From positions 1 through 22,689 of the forward strand of contig DASZGY010000002.1 in the NCBI GenBank assembly GCA_035938395.1: 22,689 nucleotides of DNA, in the 5' to 3' direction. A program made the position numbers and the translations under genes. Of this stretch, positions 1-6,853 are shown piece by piece (the first letter of the stretch is position 1; every line of letters starts with the position of its first letter). Source of the stretch: JALZAA01 sp035938395 (lineage in GTDB: Bacteria; Actinomycetota; Acidimicrobiia; IMCC26256; JACDBD01). Under the pieces are notes generated by a model that saw nothing but the letters and a program-made list of their open reading frames with translations, searched no databases and was not told the DNA's origin.

Positions 1-1037
1 TCGAGTGCAAGAGCAAGGTCGCCGTTCAACGCCACATTCTGCGACACCGCGAGCTTCAGGACCGACGCCTCGGCGCCCACCGCGGCGCCATTGCGCCGCG
101 CCGCCTGCGCCCTCCGCCCCAGGTACTTCACGATCTCGAACCGAATGTATGCGTCGGCCAACCGCTGACGCAGGACTGGGTCCCGGGTCCGCTGCTGTTC
201 ACTTGCCAGGCGGGCCAGATCGCGGAACCCCACGGCACCGCCGCTGCCGATCAGCACACGTTCCGCGCCCAGCGTCGTCTGGGCGACACCCCACCCGCCG
301 TTCACCTCGCCGACCACGTTCTCGTGCGGGATCCGCACGTCGGTGAGGAACACCTCGTTGAAGTGGGCAACGCCGTTGATCTGGCGCAGTGGCCGCACCT
401 CGATCCCAGGCGCACGCATGTCGAGCACGAAGTACGTGATGCCCTGATGCTTCGGAGCGTCCAAGTCGGTGCGCGCCAACAAGATGCCGAGCTCGCTGTG
501 GTGTGCCCCCGAGCTCCAAACCTTCTGCCCGTTGATGACCCACTCGTCGCCGTCACGCACGGCGCGGGTCCGCAGCCCGGCGAGGTCGGAGCCCGCACCC
601 GGCTCGCTGAACAGCTGGCACCACACCTCGTCGCCGCGCAGCAGCGCCGGCAGGTACCGCTGCTTCTGCGCTTCGGTGCCGTGCGCGATCAGCGTCGGGC
701 CGACCATCCCGATGCCGACCGCGAACGCGCCCGCGTCGACGTCGAAGCGCGCCTGCTCCCGGGCGAAGATGCGCGCCTCGGCCGGCGTGCCGCCACGTCC
801 GCCGTACTCCTTCGGCCAGGCGATCCCGGCCCAGCCCTCGTCGAACAGGGTGCGCTGCCACTCCTTGCAATGGCGCACGTGCTCGGCATCGGCCTCGGGA
901 CTCGGGTCCCCGAGGAACCGGAAGCGCGCGAAGTCGTCCTCCCCGGAACGCCGAGGGCGCGCGTGCGCCTCGAGGAACGACCGCGCCCGGGCTCCGAACG
1001 CGGCGGCTGGATCCTGCGAGTCGTCGCCCTCAGGCAC
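1..1037 (-). CDS. Acyl-CoA dehydrogenase, 3' end outside window
   Basis: FAD-dependent acyl-CoA dehydrogenase, which would introduce an alpha-beta double bond into an acyl-CoA thioester in the cytoplasm. About 345 residues are visible and the frame is still open at the window edge, so some 40-50 C-terminal residues are missing. Family features are GIAWPKEYGG (residues 71-80), the flavin and substrate loop LFSEPGAGSDLAGL (142-155), VINGQKVWSSGA (167-178) and LGAERV with E259. E259 occupies the position of the catalytic base in isovaleryl-CoA-dehydrogenase-like members. The start chosen is GTG at 1037, which overlaps the end of the aldehyde dehydrogenase gene by 8 nt, so the two are probably one operon. 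The family is clear; the substrate is not. Confidence 0.9.
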   Translation of the reverse strand, partial: MPEGDDSQDPAAAFGARARSFLEAHARPRRSGEDDFARFRFLGDPSPEADAEHVRHCKEWQRTLFDEGWAGIAWPKEYGGRGGTPAEARIFAREQARFDVDAGAFAVGIGMVGPTLIAHGTEAQKQRYLPALLRGDEVWCQLFSEPGAGSDLAGLRTRAVRDGDEWVINGQKVWSSGAHHSELGILLARTDLDAPKHQGITYFVLDMRAPGIEVRPLRQINGVAHFNEVFLTDVRIPHENVVGEVNGGWGVAQTTLGAERVLIGSGGAVGFRDLARLASEQQRTRDPVLRQRLADAYIRFEIVKYLGRRAQAARRNGAAVGAEASVLKLAVSQNVALNGDLALAL

Positions 1038-2478
1038 CCGCGGGCGGCACGATCGACTTCAGCTCGACGTAGTGGGACAGGCCCTCGACACCGAACTCGC
1101 GCCCGAGGCCCGACCCCTTGTACCCGCCGAACGGGGCGATGAAGTCCATCGTGTACTGGTTCACGCCGTACGTGCCGGTGCGGACACGCCGGGCGATGTC
1201 GAGGCCCTGGTCGATGTCGCCGGTCCACACCGAGCCGGCCAAGCCGTACTCGCTGTCGTTGGCGATGCGTACCGCGTCGTCGGTGTCGTCGTAGGGGATG
1301 ACCGCGAGCACCGGCCCGAAGATCTCCTCGCGCGCGATGCGCATCGAGTTGTCGACACCGGAGAACACAGTGGGCTTCACGTACCAGCCCTTCTCGAGGC
1401 CGGACGGACGGCCGTTGCCGCCCACCGCGACCTTGGCGCCCTCTTCCTGGCCGACCGCGATGTACTTCTCGACCCGCTCCTGCTGGCGCTCGGCGACCAG
1501 CGGCCCGACCTCGGTCGCCTCGTTCTCCGGATCGCCGACGGCGAGCGCGCCGACCATGCCCGACACCGCGTCGACGACCTCGTCGTAGCGGTCGCGGCTG
1601 GCGAGGATGCGCGTCTGCGCGACGCACGCCTGGCCGTTGTTCATCAGCGATGCGAACTTCAGCCCCTCGACGGTGGCGGCGAGGTCGGCGTCGTCGAGGA
1701 TGATCGCGGCCGACTTGCCGCCCAGCTCGAGGCTCACGCGCTTGAGCTGCTCGCCGCAGATCGACGCGATGCGACGGCCGGCCGCCGTCGAACCGGTGAA
1801 CGCGATCTTGTCGACACCCGGATGGCGGACCAGGTGCTCGCCGACCTCGCGGCCGGCGGGGATCACGCTGACGACACCCTTCGGGATGCCGGCCTCGTTC
1901 AGCAGGTCGGCCATGAGGAAGGCGTCGAGCGGCGTCTCCGGCGACGGCTTCACGACGATCGTGCACCCGGCAATCAACGCCGGTGCGAGCTTCGACATGA
2001 TGACGAACTGCGGCACGTTCCACGGCACGATCGCGCCGACGACGCCGGCAGGCTCGCGACGCACGATCACGTCGCCGCCGAGGACGCCCTGGCGGCGCTC
2101 CTCCCACGGGTACTCCGCGGCCACCTGGAGGAAGGTGTTGAGCATCATCCACGGCGCGGGCGACTGCGCGAGGTTCGAGAACGAGATGGGCGAGCCCATC
2201 TCCTCGGTGATGACCGCGGCCATGTCCGGGATGTGCGCGGCGTAGACCTCGCTGAACTTCTGGACGGCGGCCATCCGCTCCTCGGGCGACAGGCGCGGCC
2301 ACTCGCCGTTGTCGAAGGCGTCACGTGCCGCTGCGACGGCACGGTCGATGTCGGCCGCGGTTCCCTCGGGGACGCGCCCGACGAGCTCCTCCGAGTGCGG
2401 GGAGATCACGTCGATGGTGCCGGTGCCGGCCGGCTCGACCCACTCGCCCCCGATGAACAGCCGCTGGTGCTCGCGCAT
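1030..2478 (-). CDS. NAD(P)-dependent aldehyde dehydrogenase
   Basis: Complete 482-residue ALDH-superfamily enzyme oxidising an aldehyde to a carboxylate. Visible features are the VPWN segment with N154, the coenzyme-binding loop FTGSTAAG (227-234), the general base E251 in LELGGKSA, the catalytic cysteine C285 in NNGQACVAQTR, and E385 in EEIFGPV. The length is normal for the family. The ATG at 2478 has a strong AGGAGG-type ribosome site (about 2486-2491 on the complementary strand). A KstR-type operator palindrome lies 33 nt upstream of the start (2512-2525), so this gene and the acyl-CoA dehydrogenase that follows are probably repressed by the neighbouring TetR protein. An aldehyde intermediate from a sterol side chain is one possible substrate, but this is inferred from context only. 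Confidence 0.95.
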   Translation of the reverse strand: MREHQRLFIGGEWVEPAGTGTIDVISPHSEELVGRVPEGTAADIDRAVAAARDAFDNGEWPRLSPEERMAAVQKFSEVYAAHIPDMAAVITEEMGSPISFSNLAQSPAPWMMLNTFLQVAAEYPWEERRQGVLGGDVIVRREPAGVVGAIVPWNVPQFVIMSKLAPALIAGCTIVVKPSPETPLDAFLMADLLNEAGIPKGVVSVIPAGREVGEHLVRHPGVDKIAFTGSTAAGRRIASICGEQLKRVSLELGGKSAAIILDDADLAATVEGLKFASLMNNGQACVAQTRILASRDRYDEVVDAVSGMVGALAVGDPENEATEVGPLVAERQQERVEKYIAVGQEEGAKVAVGGNGRPSGLEKGWYVKPTVFSGVDNSMRIAREEIFGPVLAVIPYDDTDDAVRIANDSEYGLAGSVWTGDIDQGLDIARRVRTGTYGVNQYTMDFIAPFGGYKGSGLGREFGVEGLSHYVELKSIVPPAGA

Positions 2479-2511
2479 GGACGCCCTCCTCGATCCGTGT
2501 CAGAACCAGAC

Positions 2512-2525
2512 TAGAACCGGTTCTA
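2512..2525. promoter_or_regulatory. KstR-type operator upstream of the aldehyde dehydrogenase
   Basis: Perfect 14-bp palindrome TAGAACCGGTTCTA. It fits every fixed position of the published KstR consensus TnnAACnnGTTnnA. It lies 33 nt upstream of the ALDH ATG and 50 nt beyond the end of the KstR-like repressor gene. A further AGAACC half-site occurs at 2502-2507. A repressor bound here would cover the likely ALDH promoter region. Confidence 0.75.
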
Positions 2526-2575
2526 CAACAGTGGCCACCTCGGCCGCGTTCGCTCGCTGTCTATATCTCTCTACG

Positions 2576-3163
2576 TCAGATATCGCGCAGTAGCAGGCGG
2601 GCAGCGGACTCGAGCTCCTCGCCGACGGCGCCGACGTTCGTCCATCCGTTCACCCATCCCAGCAGCGCCGAGAACCAGACGTGCGAGAGGGCGCGGGTGA
2701 TCTCGGCCTTGAGTTTGGGGTCGATGTCGCCCATGGGCCCGGCGAGCACCGCCGCCATGACGGCGGTCACCTCGCGCTGGCAGCCGGAGACGGCGGGATC
2801 GGGCGACGAGATGGCGGTGACCATGGCCGCGGTGAGCTGCGGCTGGCGCTCCTGCGCCCGGGTGGCGCGGCGCAGCACGTCGACGACGCGGTCGGCCGCC
2901 GCGTCGCCCTTGGTCGGGCGCAGCTCGAGACGGCGTTGCTCGGCGCGCGCGAACTCGACTTGGCACGCCGCCAGCAGATGGTCCTTGGAGGTGAAGTATC
3001 GGTAGATCGTCCCGAGCGCGACACCGGCTTCACTCGCGACGTCGCGCATCTGCACTGCGTCGTAGCCGCCGTCGGCCGCCAGCTTCATCGCCGCGTCGAT
3101 GACGCGCTGGCGTCGCGCCGCCTGGTTGGGCGTGAGCGCCTCGACATCCAGCTCGACAGCCAT
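2576..3163 (-). CDS. KstR-like TetR-family transcriptional repressor
   Basis: 195-residue TetR-family regulator. The N-terminal helix-turn-helix spans about residues 18-62, with GGYDAVQMRDVASEAGVALG and IYRYFTSKDHLL, and the rest is a helical ligand domain ending HVWFSALLGW...ESAARLLL. From memory this resembles mycobacterial KstR, the cholesterol-catabolism repressor released by 3-oxo-cholestenoyl-CoA. KstR has the same GGY-AVQMR-VA, GT-YRYF-SK-HLL and VW-S-LL-W patterns. Three exact KstR-consensus operators in the same window support the assignment independently. The ATG at 3163 overlaps the TGA of the upstream phosphatase by one base (TGATG), so translation is probably coupled. I see no KstR-type site before the phosphatase, so autoregulation is not evident. 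It could be a paralogue with a different ligand. Confidence 0.85.
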   Translation of the reverse strand: MAVELDVEALTPNQAARRQRVIDAAMKLAADGGYDAVQMRDVASEAGVALGTIYRYFTSKDHLLAACQVEFARAEQRRLELRPTKGDAAADRVVDVLRRATRAQERQPQLTAAMVTAISSPDPAVSGCQREVTAVMAAVLAGPMGDIDPKLKAEITRALSHVWFSALLGWVNGWTNVGAVGEELESAARLLLRDI

Positions 3164-3705
3164 CAAGCAAGGGTAGGCACGCCGGCGAGCAACGAGGCGA
3201 TCTGGGTCAGCCGGTCGTCGAGCTCTGCCGCCGTCCGCCGGTAGAAGTCGATGGGCTCCCCCGCCGGGTCCGCGATCTCGTCCACCGCTCGGCCCAGCGG
3301 GCGGTGGTGCGGGCGGGCGCCTGCGGCGCGTTCTGCCCACTGCGCCGGCGGCTCGGTGGCGGCGCGAGGGCCGACTTCGGCGCCGAGCCGCGCCAGCTCG
3401 CCAACCAGAAACGTGCGTCCCCGGGCGCTCGGGCTGCGAGCGATTGCGATCGAGACATGGTCGCGGGTCATCCCGAGCACGAGGTCCGCCTGTTCCACGA
3501 GCTCGCGCGTCACTTGCCGGTTCTGGTGGCCGGAGATGTCGAGCCCGTGCTCGCGCATGACCTCGACCGCGGGGCCAGTCGCGCCCGAGCTCCACGGCAT
3601 GGTCCCGGCCGACGTGACGCGCGCCTCGACGCCGCGCTCGGTGAGCCGCTGCTGCAGGATCGCCGCCGCCATCGGCGAGCGACACGCGTTGCCGGTGCAC
3701 ACCAT
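3163..3705 (-). CDS. Low-molecular-weight protein-tyrosine phosphatase / arsenate-reductase-fold protein
   Basis: 180-residue member of the LMW phosphotyrosine phosphatase family. The P-loop CTGNACRS (C3 to S10) fits the C-x5-R-S nucleophile motif, and D146-P147 in EIADPAGEP is a candidate for the general-acid DP loop. No ATG, GTG or TTG precedes 3705 in frame before the stop at 3745-3747, so ATG 3705 is used. It leaves only two residues before the nucleophilic cysteine, which is short for strand beta-1. In-frame codons upstream read A-I-N-I-L, the usual beta-1 pattern, so initiation at a rarer codon such as ATC is possible. The end overlaps the KstR-like gene by one base. Whether the substrate is phosphotyrosine or arsenate cannot be decided; no other arsenic genes are nearby. 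Confidence 0.85.
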   Translation of the reverse strand: MVCTGNACRSPMAAAILQQRLTERGVEARVTSAGTMPWSSGATGPAVEVMREHGLDISGHQNRQVTRELVEQADLVLGMTRDHVSIAIARSPSARGRTFLVGELARLGAEVGPRAATEPPAQWAERAAGARPHHRPLGRAVDEIADPAGEPIDFYRRTAAELDDRLTQIASLLAGVPTLA

Positions 3706-3759
3706 GAGGATGTTGATGGCACGGCAGTCTACGGACGGGCGTGGTTACGATTCGCGGTC

Positions 3760-5076
3760 ATGGCCGTCGACACGACTCGTCGCACACCCACGGGGAAGCT
3801 TCCCGAGCCCGACCTCGGCACCGGGTTGATCCCCAAAGAGCGCTATCTGACGCCTGAGTTCATGGCGCTGGAGTGGGATCGACTGTGGACGCGCGTTTGG
3901 AACCTCGCGTGCCCGATGTCCGACATCCCGGACGTCGGCGACTACTTCGCGTTCGAGCTCGGTTCCGAGTCGATCATCGTCGTTCGGTCCGAGCCCGACC
4001 GCGTGCGCGCGTTCTACAACACGTGCCAGCACCGAGGGCGACGTCTGCGCGAAGCGGGCGGCGGCCACGCGTCGGAGCTGCAGTGCCCGTACCACCTGTG
4101 GACGTACGGGCTCGACGGGCGCGTCACCTCGGCGCCCGACGCCGACGACTTCCCGCAGGGCGACCCGACCGAAGGCGTCTGTCTCGCCGACCTGCCGTGC
4201 GACGCGTGGAACGGGTGGGTGTTCGTGAACATGGACCCGAACGCGGGGCCATTGCGCGACTTCCTCGGGCCGCTCCCCGAGCACCTCGACCCGTACGACT
4301 TCGGCGGGCAGTACCACCTCGTCGAGGACATCAGCATGCTCTGGGAGTGCAACTGGAAGGTGGGCGTCGACGCCTTCAACGAGGTGTACCACGTGCAAGG
4401 CATCCACCCCGAGCTCTTGTCGTTCACGGACGACGTCGACTGCCCGATCGACATCCTCGGGAACCACAGCCGCTTCCTGTTCCGCGTCGGGTACCCGAGC
4501 CCCCGCTGGACCGACGAGCTCGCCCGGCGCGAGGGCTACCGGGACCGGAACCAGGTCACCGCGATGATGCGCGTGATCATGGAGGGCGCCGGCCTCGACG
4601 CCGACCAGTTCGACGGGCGGCTCGAAGAGGTGCGCCCGGCGCTGTTCGCGGCGCGGCGCGAGCACGGCCGACGCCTCGGGCTCGCCTACGACGCATTGAC
4701 CGACGAGCAGCTCACCGACGACTTCCACTACTTCATCTTCCCGAACATCACCTTGAACATCTCCGCCGACCACTTCTGGTTCTTCCGGCACCGTCCGCAC
4801 CCGACCGATCCCGAGCGCATGTTCTGGGAGTTCCAGACGTATGTGCGCCTCCCGGCCGGCGTCGACCCGCCGCCGCGTCCTGATCGAATCGACTGCGTGT
4901 TCGGCGACGGCACCGAGCGGAAGCTGCACCTCGCCCTGCAGCAGGACGCGGCCGCCGCGCCGCCGGTACAGGCAGGCATGCGTTCGCGCGGCTACGAAGG
5001 CCTGTACCTCGCGCACCAGGAGCGGCGCATCCGCCACTTCCACCGCGTCCTCGACCAGTACCTGTTCGGTGGGTGA
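3760..5076 (+). CDS. Rieske non-heme iron oxygenase, alpha subunit
   Basis: 438-residue ring-hydroxylating-type oxygenase. The N-terminal Rieske domain carries C89-x-H91 and C109-x2-H112 (CQHRGRR...CPYHLW) for the [2Fe-2S] cluster. The C-terminal SRPBCC-fold catalytic domain contains DAFNEVYHVQGIH, giving D204 as the likely electron-transfer bridge and H211 and H216 as iron ligands; D396 in LQQDAAAAPP is a candidate third ligand. Start ATG 3760 is used because the frame upstream is antisense to the phosphatase gene. The next gene is a Rieske ferredoxin overlapping by 8 nt, so electrons probably pass from that protein; no reductase is encoded nearby. It does not look like KshA, the steroid 9-alpha-hydroxylase oxygenase. 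The hydroxylation target is unknown. Confidence 0.95.
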   Translation: MAVDTTRRTPTGKLPEPDLGTGLIPKERYLTPEFMALEWDRLWTRVWNLACPMSDIPDVGDYFAFELGSESIIVVRSEPDRVRAFYNTCQHRGRRLREAGGGHASELQCPYHLWTYGLDGRVTSAPDADDFPQGDPTEGVCLADLPCDAWNGWVFVNMDPNAGPLRDFLGPLPEHLDPYDFGGQYHLVEDISMLWECNWKVGVDAFNEVYHVQGIHPELLSFTDDVDCPIDILGNHSRFLFRVGYPSPRWTDELARREGYRDRNQVTAMMRVIMEGAGLDADQFDGRLEEVRPALFAARREHGRRLGLAYDALTDEQLTDDFHYFIFPNITLNISADHFWFFRHRPHPTDPERMFWEFQTYVRLPAGVDPPPRPDRIDCVFGDGTERKLHLALQQDAAAAPPVQAGMRSRGYEGLYLAHQERRIRHFHRVLDQYLFGG

Positions 5077-5395
5077 CGCCGACCCCGGGTACCGATTCGC
5101 GATCGCAGCCGGCGAGGTCGCTCCCGGTCGGTCACGCCGCTGCGTCGTCGACGGCCACGCCGTGCTCGTGTGCAACGTCGGGGGCGACTTCTACGCCCTC
5201 GCCGACACGTGCACTCACGACCGCGGACCGCTCGGCGAAGGGCGCCTCCGCGGGCACCTCCTCGAATGCCCGCGCCACGGCTCACGCTTCGACATCCGGG
5301 ACGGCGTTCCGAAGACGCCGCCGGCGATGCGCCCGGTGACGACCTATCCCGTGCGCGTGCGCGGCGACACGGTCGAGGTTCAGCTGCCCGGGTAG
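5069..5395 (+). CDS. Rieske-type [2Fe-2S] ferredoxin
   Basis: Small 108-residue Rieske ferredoxin. It has the cluster motif C48-T-H50 and C67-P-R-H70, followed by GSRFDIRDG. This is the NirD/BphF-like fold that shuttles single electrons to oxygenase alpha subunits. The GTG at 5069 overlaps the oxygenase stop by 8 nt, indicating coupled translation. No signal peptide or membrane segment is seen, so it is cytoplasmic. The stop codon is separated by one base from the end of the convergent SRPBCC-PDZ gene. Context makes it the electron donor for the preceding oxygenase. Confidence 0.92.
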   Translation: MGDADPGYRFAIAAGEVAPGRSRRCVVDGHAVLVCNVGGDFYALADTCTHDRGPLGEGRLRGHLLECPRHGSRFDIRDGVPKTPPAMRPVTTYPVRVRGDTVEVQLPG

Positions 5396-5396
5396 C

Positions 5397-6116
5397 TCAG
5401 GCGTTGTGCGCGAAAGCCTCGAGGTCGCGCTGCGTCAGCCGTCCGGTTCCACGGTGCACAGACCCGTCGTGTGCCCACACCGCCTCGACCTCGTCACCGA
5501 CGCCGTGCTCGCGCAGGAAGAAGATCACCTCGCGGTTCCCGAACACCGCGCCGGCGCCGAGCTGCAACAGGATGTCCCCCGGCTGTAGGCCGATCTCGTC
5601 GGCAAACCCGCCCGCCTCGACCTCGGCGACCTCCGCGCCCGGGCCCGCGTCGAGGAACAGCGCGCCGAGCCACGCCTCGGTGGTGATGTCGCGGTGGCGT
5701 GGGTAACTGACGCCGTGGTCGAGGTAGAGGATCAAGTCGGCGTAGTTCTCGAACATGCCGTTGCGAACCGAGTCGCTCTTGAGAATGGAGTCGCCGCCGA
5801 AGCCGGCGTGCGTGACGGTGATCCTCGTGCCGCCCTCGACCGGCTCGAACACGACGGTCACGTCGATGCCCGTCTCCGGGTCTGCCGCCCACTGGCGATA
5901 GCAGAGCAATTCGTCGCCCTTGATCTGGGTGACTTCGAAGTGCACGTCCCCGCCCGGGCTCTCCGCCTGGGCTTGCACGCCCGGGGAGCCCTCTTCGGCA
6001 TCGGCGTCGAACTTCGGGGTGAACCACTGCTCGAGCTCGTGCGGGTCCGTGAACGCCCGGAACGCCCGTTCCGGTGGTACGTGGACCGAGAACGTCTTCT
6101 CGTAGTCGTTGCTCAT
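5397..6116 (-). CDS. SRPBCC (AHSA1-like) domain fused to a C-terminal PDZ domain
   Basis: 239-residue protein with two parts. Residues 1 to about 145 form an AHSA1/START-like SRPBCC ligand-binding domain: YEKTFSVHVPPERAFRAFTD at the start, then ELEQWFTP, VVFEPVEGGTRITVTHAGFG, and a helix near YADLILYLDHG. Residues about 150-239 look like a PDZ domain, with AEVAEVEAGGFADEIGLQPG followed by DILLQLGA, the carboxylate-loop and helix pattern of HtrA-type PDZ domains. No transmembrane or protease segment is visible. The ATG overlaps the TGA of the upstream ArsR gene (ATGA, 4 nt), which matches the frequent ArsR-SRPBCC operon arrangement. The PDZ addition is unusual and suggests that ligand binding is linked to peptide or partner recognition. 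The function is unknown. Confidence 0.88.
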   Translation of the reverse strand: MSNDYEKTFSVHVPPERAFRAFTDPHELEQWFTPKFDADAEEGSPGVQAQAESPGGDVHFEVTQIKGDELLCYRQWAADPETGIDVTVVFEPVEGGTRITVTHAGFGGDSILKSDSVRNGMFENYADLILYLDHGVSYPRHRDITTEAWLGALFLDAGPGAEVAEVEAGGFADEIGLQPGDILLQLGAGAVFGNREVIFFLREHGVGDEVEAVWAHDGSVHRGTGRLTQRDLEAFAHNA

Positions 6117-6697
6117 GTTGCTGCCCCCTTCTCGACTGGATGCGCGGCGAGTACCACGCGGTACGGCAGACCCTCGGTGCTTCCGTACCGATCGCAGAGC
6201 TTCTGCACGGCCGCGAGGTAGTGCTCGAGGAACGCGGCACGGTCCTTCTCGTCGGCGAAATGGACATCGGCTTCGACCGCGGCGCTGGCGATCTGCTCCC
6301 CGTCGAAGGCGGCCCGGTCGAGCAGCGAGATGGCGTCCCGTTGCAACTGCGCGCCCAGCATCACCAGGTTCTCCAGCGAGTGCTGCTGCCGAAGCGTGTC
6401 GAGGCGGCGCGGATCGGACCATGCGACTTGCGGCGACACGAGGAAGCTGCGGCCGGCCGCCTCGTAGAGCGTCTCGATGAAGTTCCCCGAGCGCCGTTCG
6501 CCGACCGGCTCGACGAGGCCGACCCGCTCGAGCTCCTTCAGGTGGTAGTTGACCTTCTGGCGGGTCTCGCCCACCTCGCGGGCCACGGTCGCCGCCGATC
6601 CCGGCTCCCGCAACGCCTCGAGGATCCGTACCCGCAACGGGTGCCCGAGCACCTGGAGCGCCTCGATGTCCTCGACGACGTGCACCGGCTGGGCCAC
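6113..6697 (-). CDS. ArsR/HTH_20-family winged-helix repressor
   Basis: 194-residue regulator with an N-terminal winged helix (about residues 8-75): ALQVLGHPLRVRILEALREP, then ATVAREVGETRQKVNYHLKELERVGLVE. This is the typical ArsR DNA-binding unit. No metal-binding CxC motif is seen. The remaining helical C-terminal part (about residues 80-190) probably mediates dimerisation or ligand sensing. The frame is open upstream to 6772, but GTG 6697 is preferred because AAGGAG lies 5 nt before it and because the promoter and inverted repeat at 6724-6756 would otherwise be coding. The stop overlaps the SRPBCC-PDZ start (ATGA), giving a two-gene operon that is probably autoregulated. Confidence 0.88.
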   Translation of the reverse strand: MAQPVHVVEDIEALQVLGHPLRVRILEALREPGSAATVAREVGETRQKVNYHLKELERVGLVEPVGERRSGNFIETLYEAAGRSFLVSPQVAWSDPRRLDTLRQQHSLENLVMLGAQLQRDAISLLDRAAFDGEQIASAAVEADVHFADEKDRAAFLEHYLAAVQKLCDRYGSTEGLPYRVVLAAHPVEKGAAT

Positions 6698-6723
6698 CTG
6701 GGCTCCTTGGAAGAGATCCTTGC

Positions 6724-6745
6724 CTGGACAATAATTCTTGTCTAG
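6724..6745. promoter_or_regulatory. Inverted repeat, candidate ArsR operator
   Basis: Interrupted palindrome built on GACAA (6727-6731) and TTGTC (6738-6742) around a 6-bp centre, extended by outer CT/AG pairs at 6724-6725 and 6744-6745. It overlaps the -10 box of the promoter reading into the ArsR gene, which is where an autorepressing ArsR protein would be expected to bind. Confidence 0.5.
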
Positions 6746-6756
6746 ACCGGCGTCAA
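6728..6756 (-). promoter_or_regulatory. Sigma-70-type promoter of the ArsR-SRPBCC operon
   Basis: On the minus strand TTGACG (6751-6756) and TATTGT (6728-6733) are separated by exactly 17 nt. The -10 box ends 30 nt before the GTG start of the ArsR gene. The -35 box matches the TTGACA consensus at 5 of 6 positions and the -10 box matches TATAAT at 4 of 6. It stands out as an AT-richer island in a very GC-rich region. Confidence 0.6.
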
Positions 6757-6839
6757 CCCTCCAGGTGCGCACGAACGACGCGCTCGGCGCCGCCCGTGTC
6801 CTCCTGCAGGAAGACGCCGCCGAGGGAGTGGAACGGCTG
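6753..6839 (-). pseudogene. Remnant of an alpha/beta-hydrolase gene (C-terminal end only)
   Basis: A 28-codon stretch ending in TGA reads ...HSLGGVFLQEDTGGAER and VVRAHLEG. It matches the C-terminus of the intact alpha/beta hydrolase at 10137-11024, which reads LPGGHFFLQEDTARAER and LVREHL. The DNA match is also close: 18 identical bases starting CTTCCTGCAGGAGG, then a 5-base patch with 3 differences, then 11 identical bases (GCGCCGAGCGC). The catalytic-histidine region is altered (GGHFF in the intact gene, GGVF here). Nothing upstream continues the gene, because the C-terminus of the trehalose synthase gene occupies that position. I read it as a leftover from deletion or rearrangement of a paralogue. 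Confidence 0.6.
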
Positions 6840-6853
6840 ACACCTCGCCGCGG

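Noticed and set aside
469..2514. Very long open frame on the plus strand (681 codons), antisense to the aldehyde dehydrogenase and part of the acyl-CoA dehydrogenase.
   Set aside because: Its translation is low-complexity and rich in Arg, Ala and Asp with no domain pattern. The opposite strand has two well-conserved enzymes; it is a consequence of high third-position GC.
3760..5076. Assignment of the Rieske oxygenase as KshA, the steroid 9-alpha-hydroxylase.
   Set aside because: The N-terminal and catalytic-domain sequence does not resemble KshA as I know it, the pair includes a separate Rieske ferredoxin rather than a KshB-type reductase, and no KstR site precedes it.
6698..6772. Longer ArsR protein starting at 6772.
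   Set aside because: It would make the promoter and inverted repeat coding and lacks a ribosome site, whereas GTG 6697 has AAGGAG at proper spacing and begins close to the winged-helix homology.
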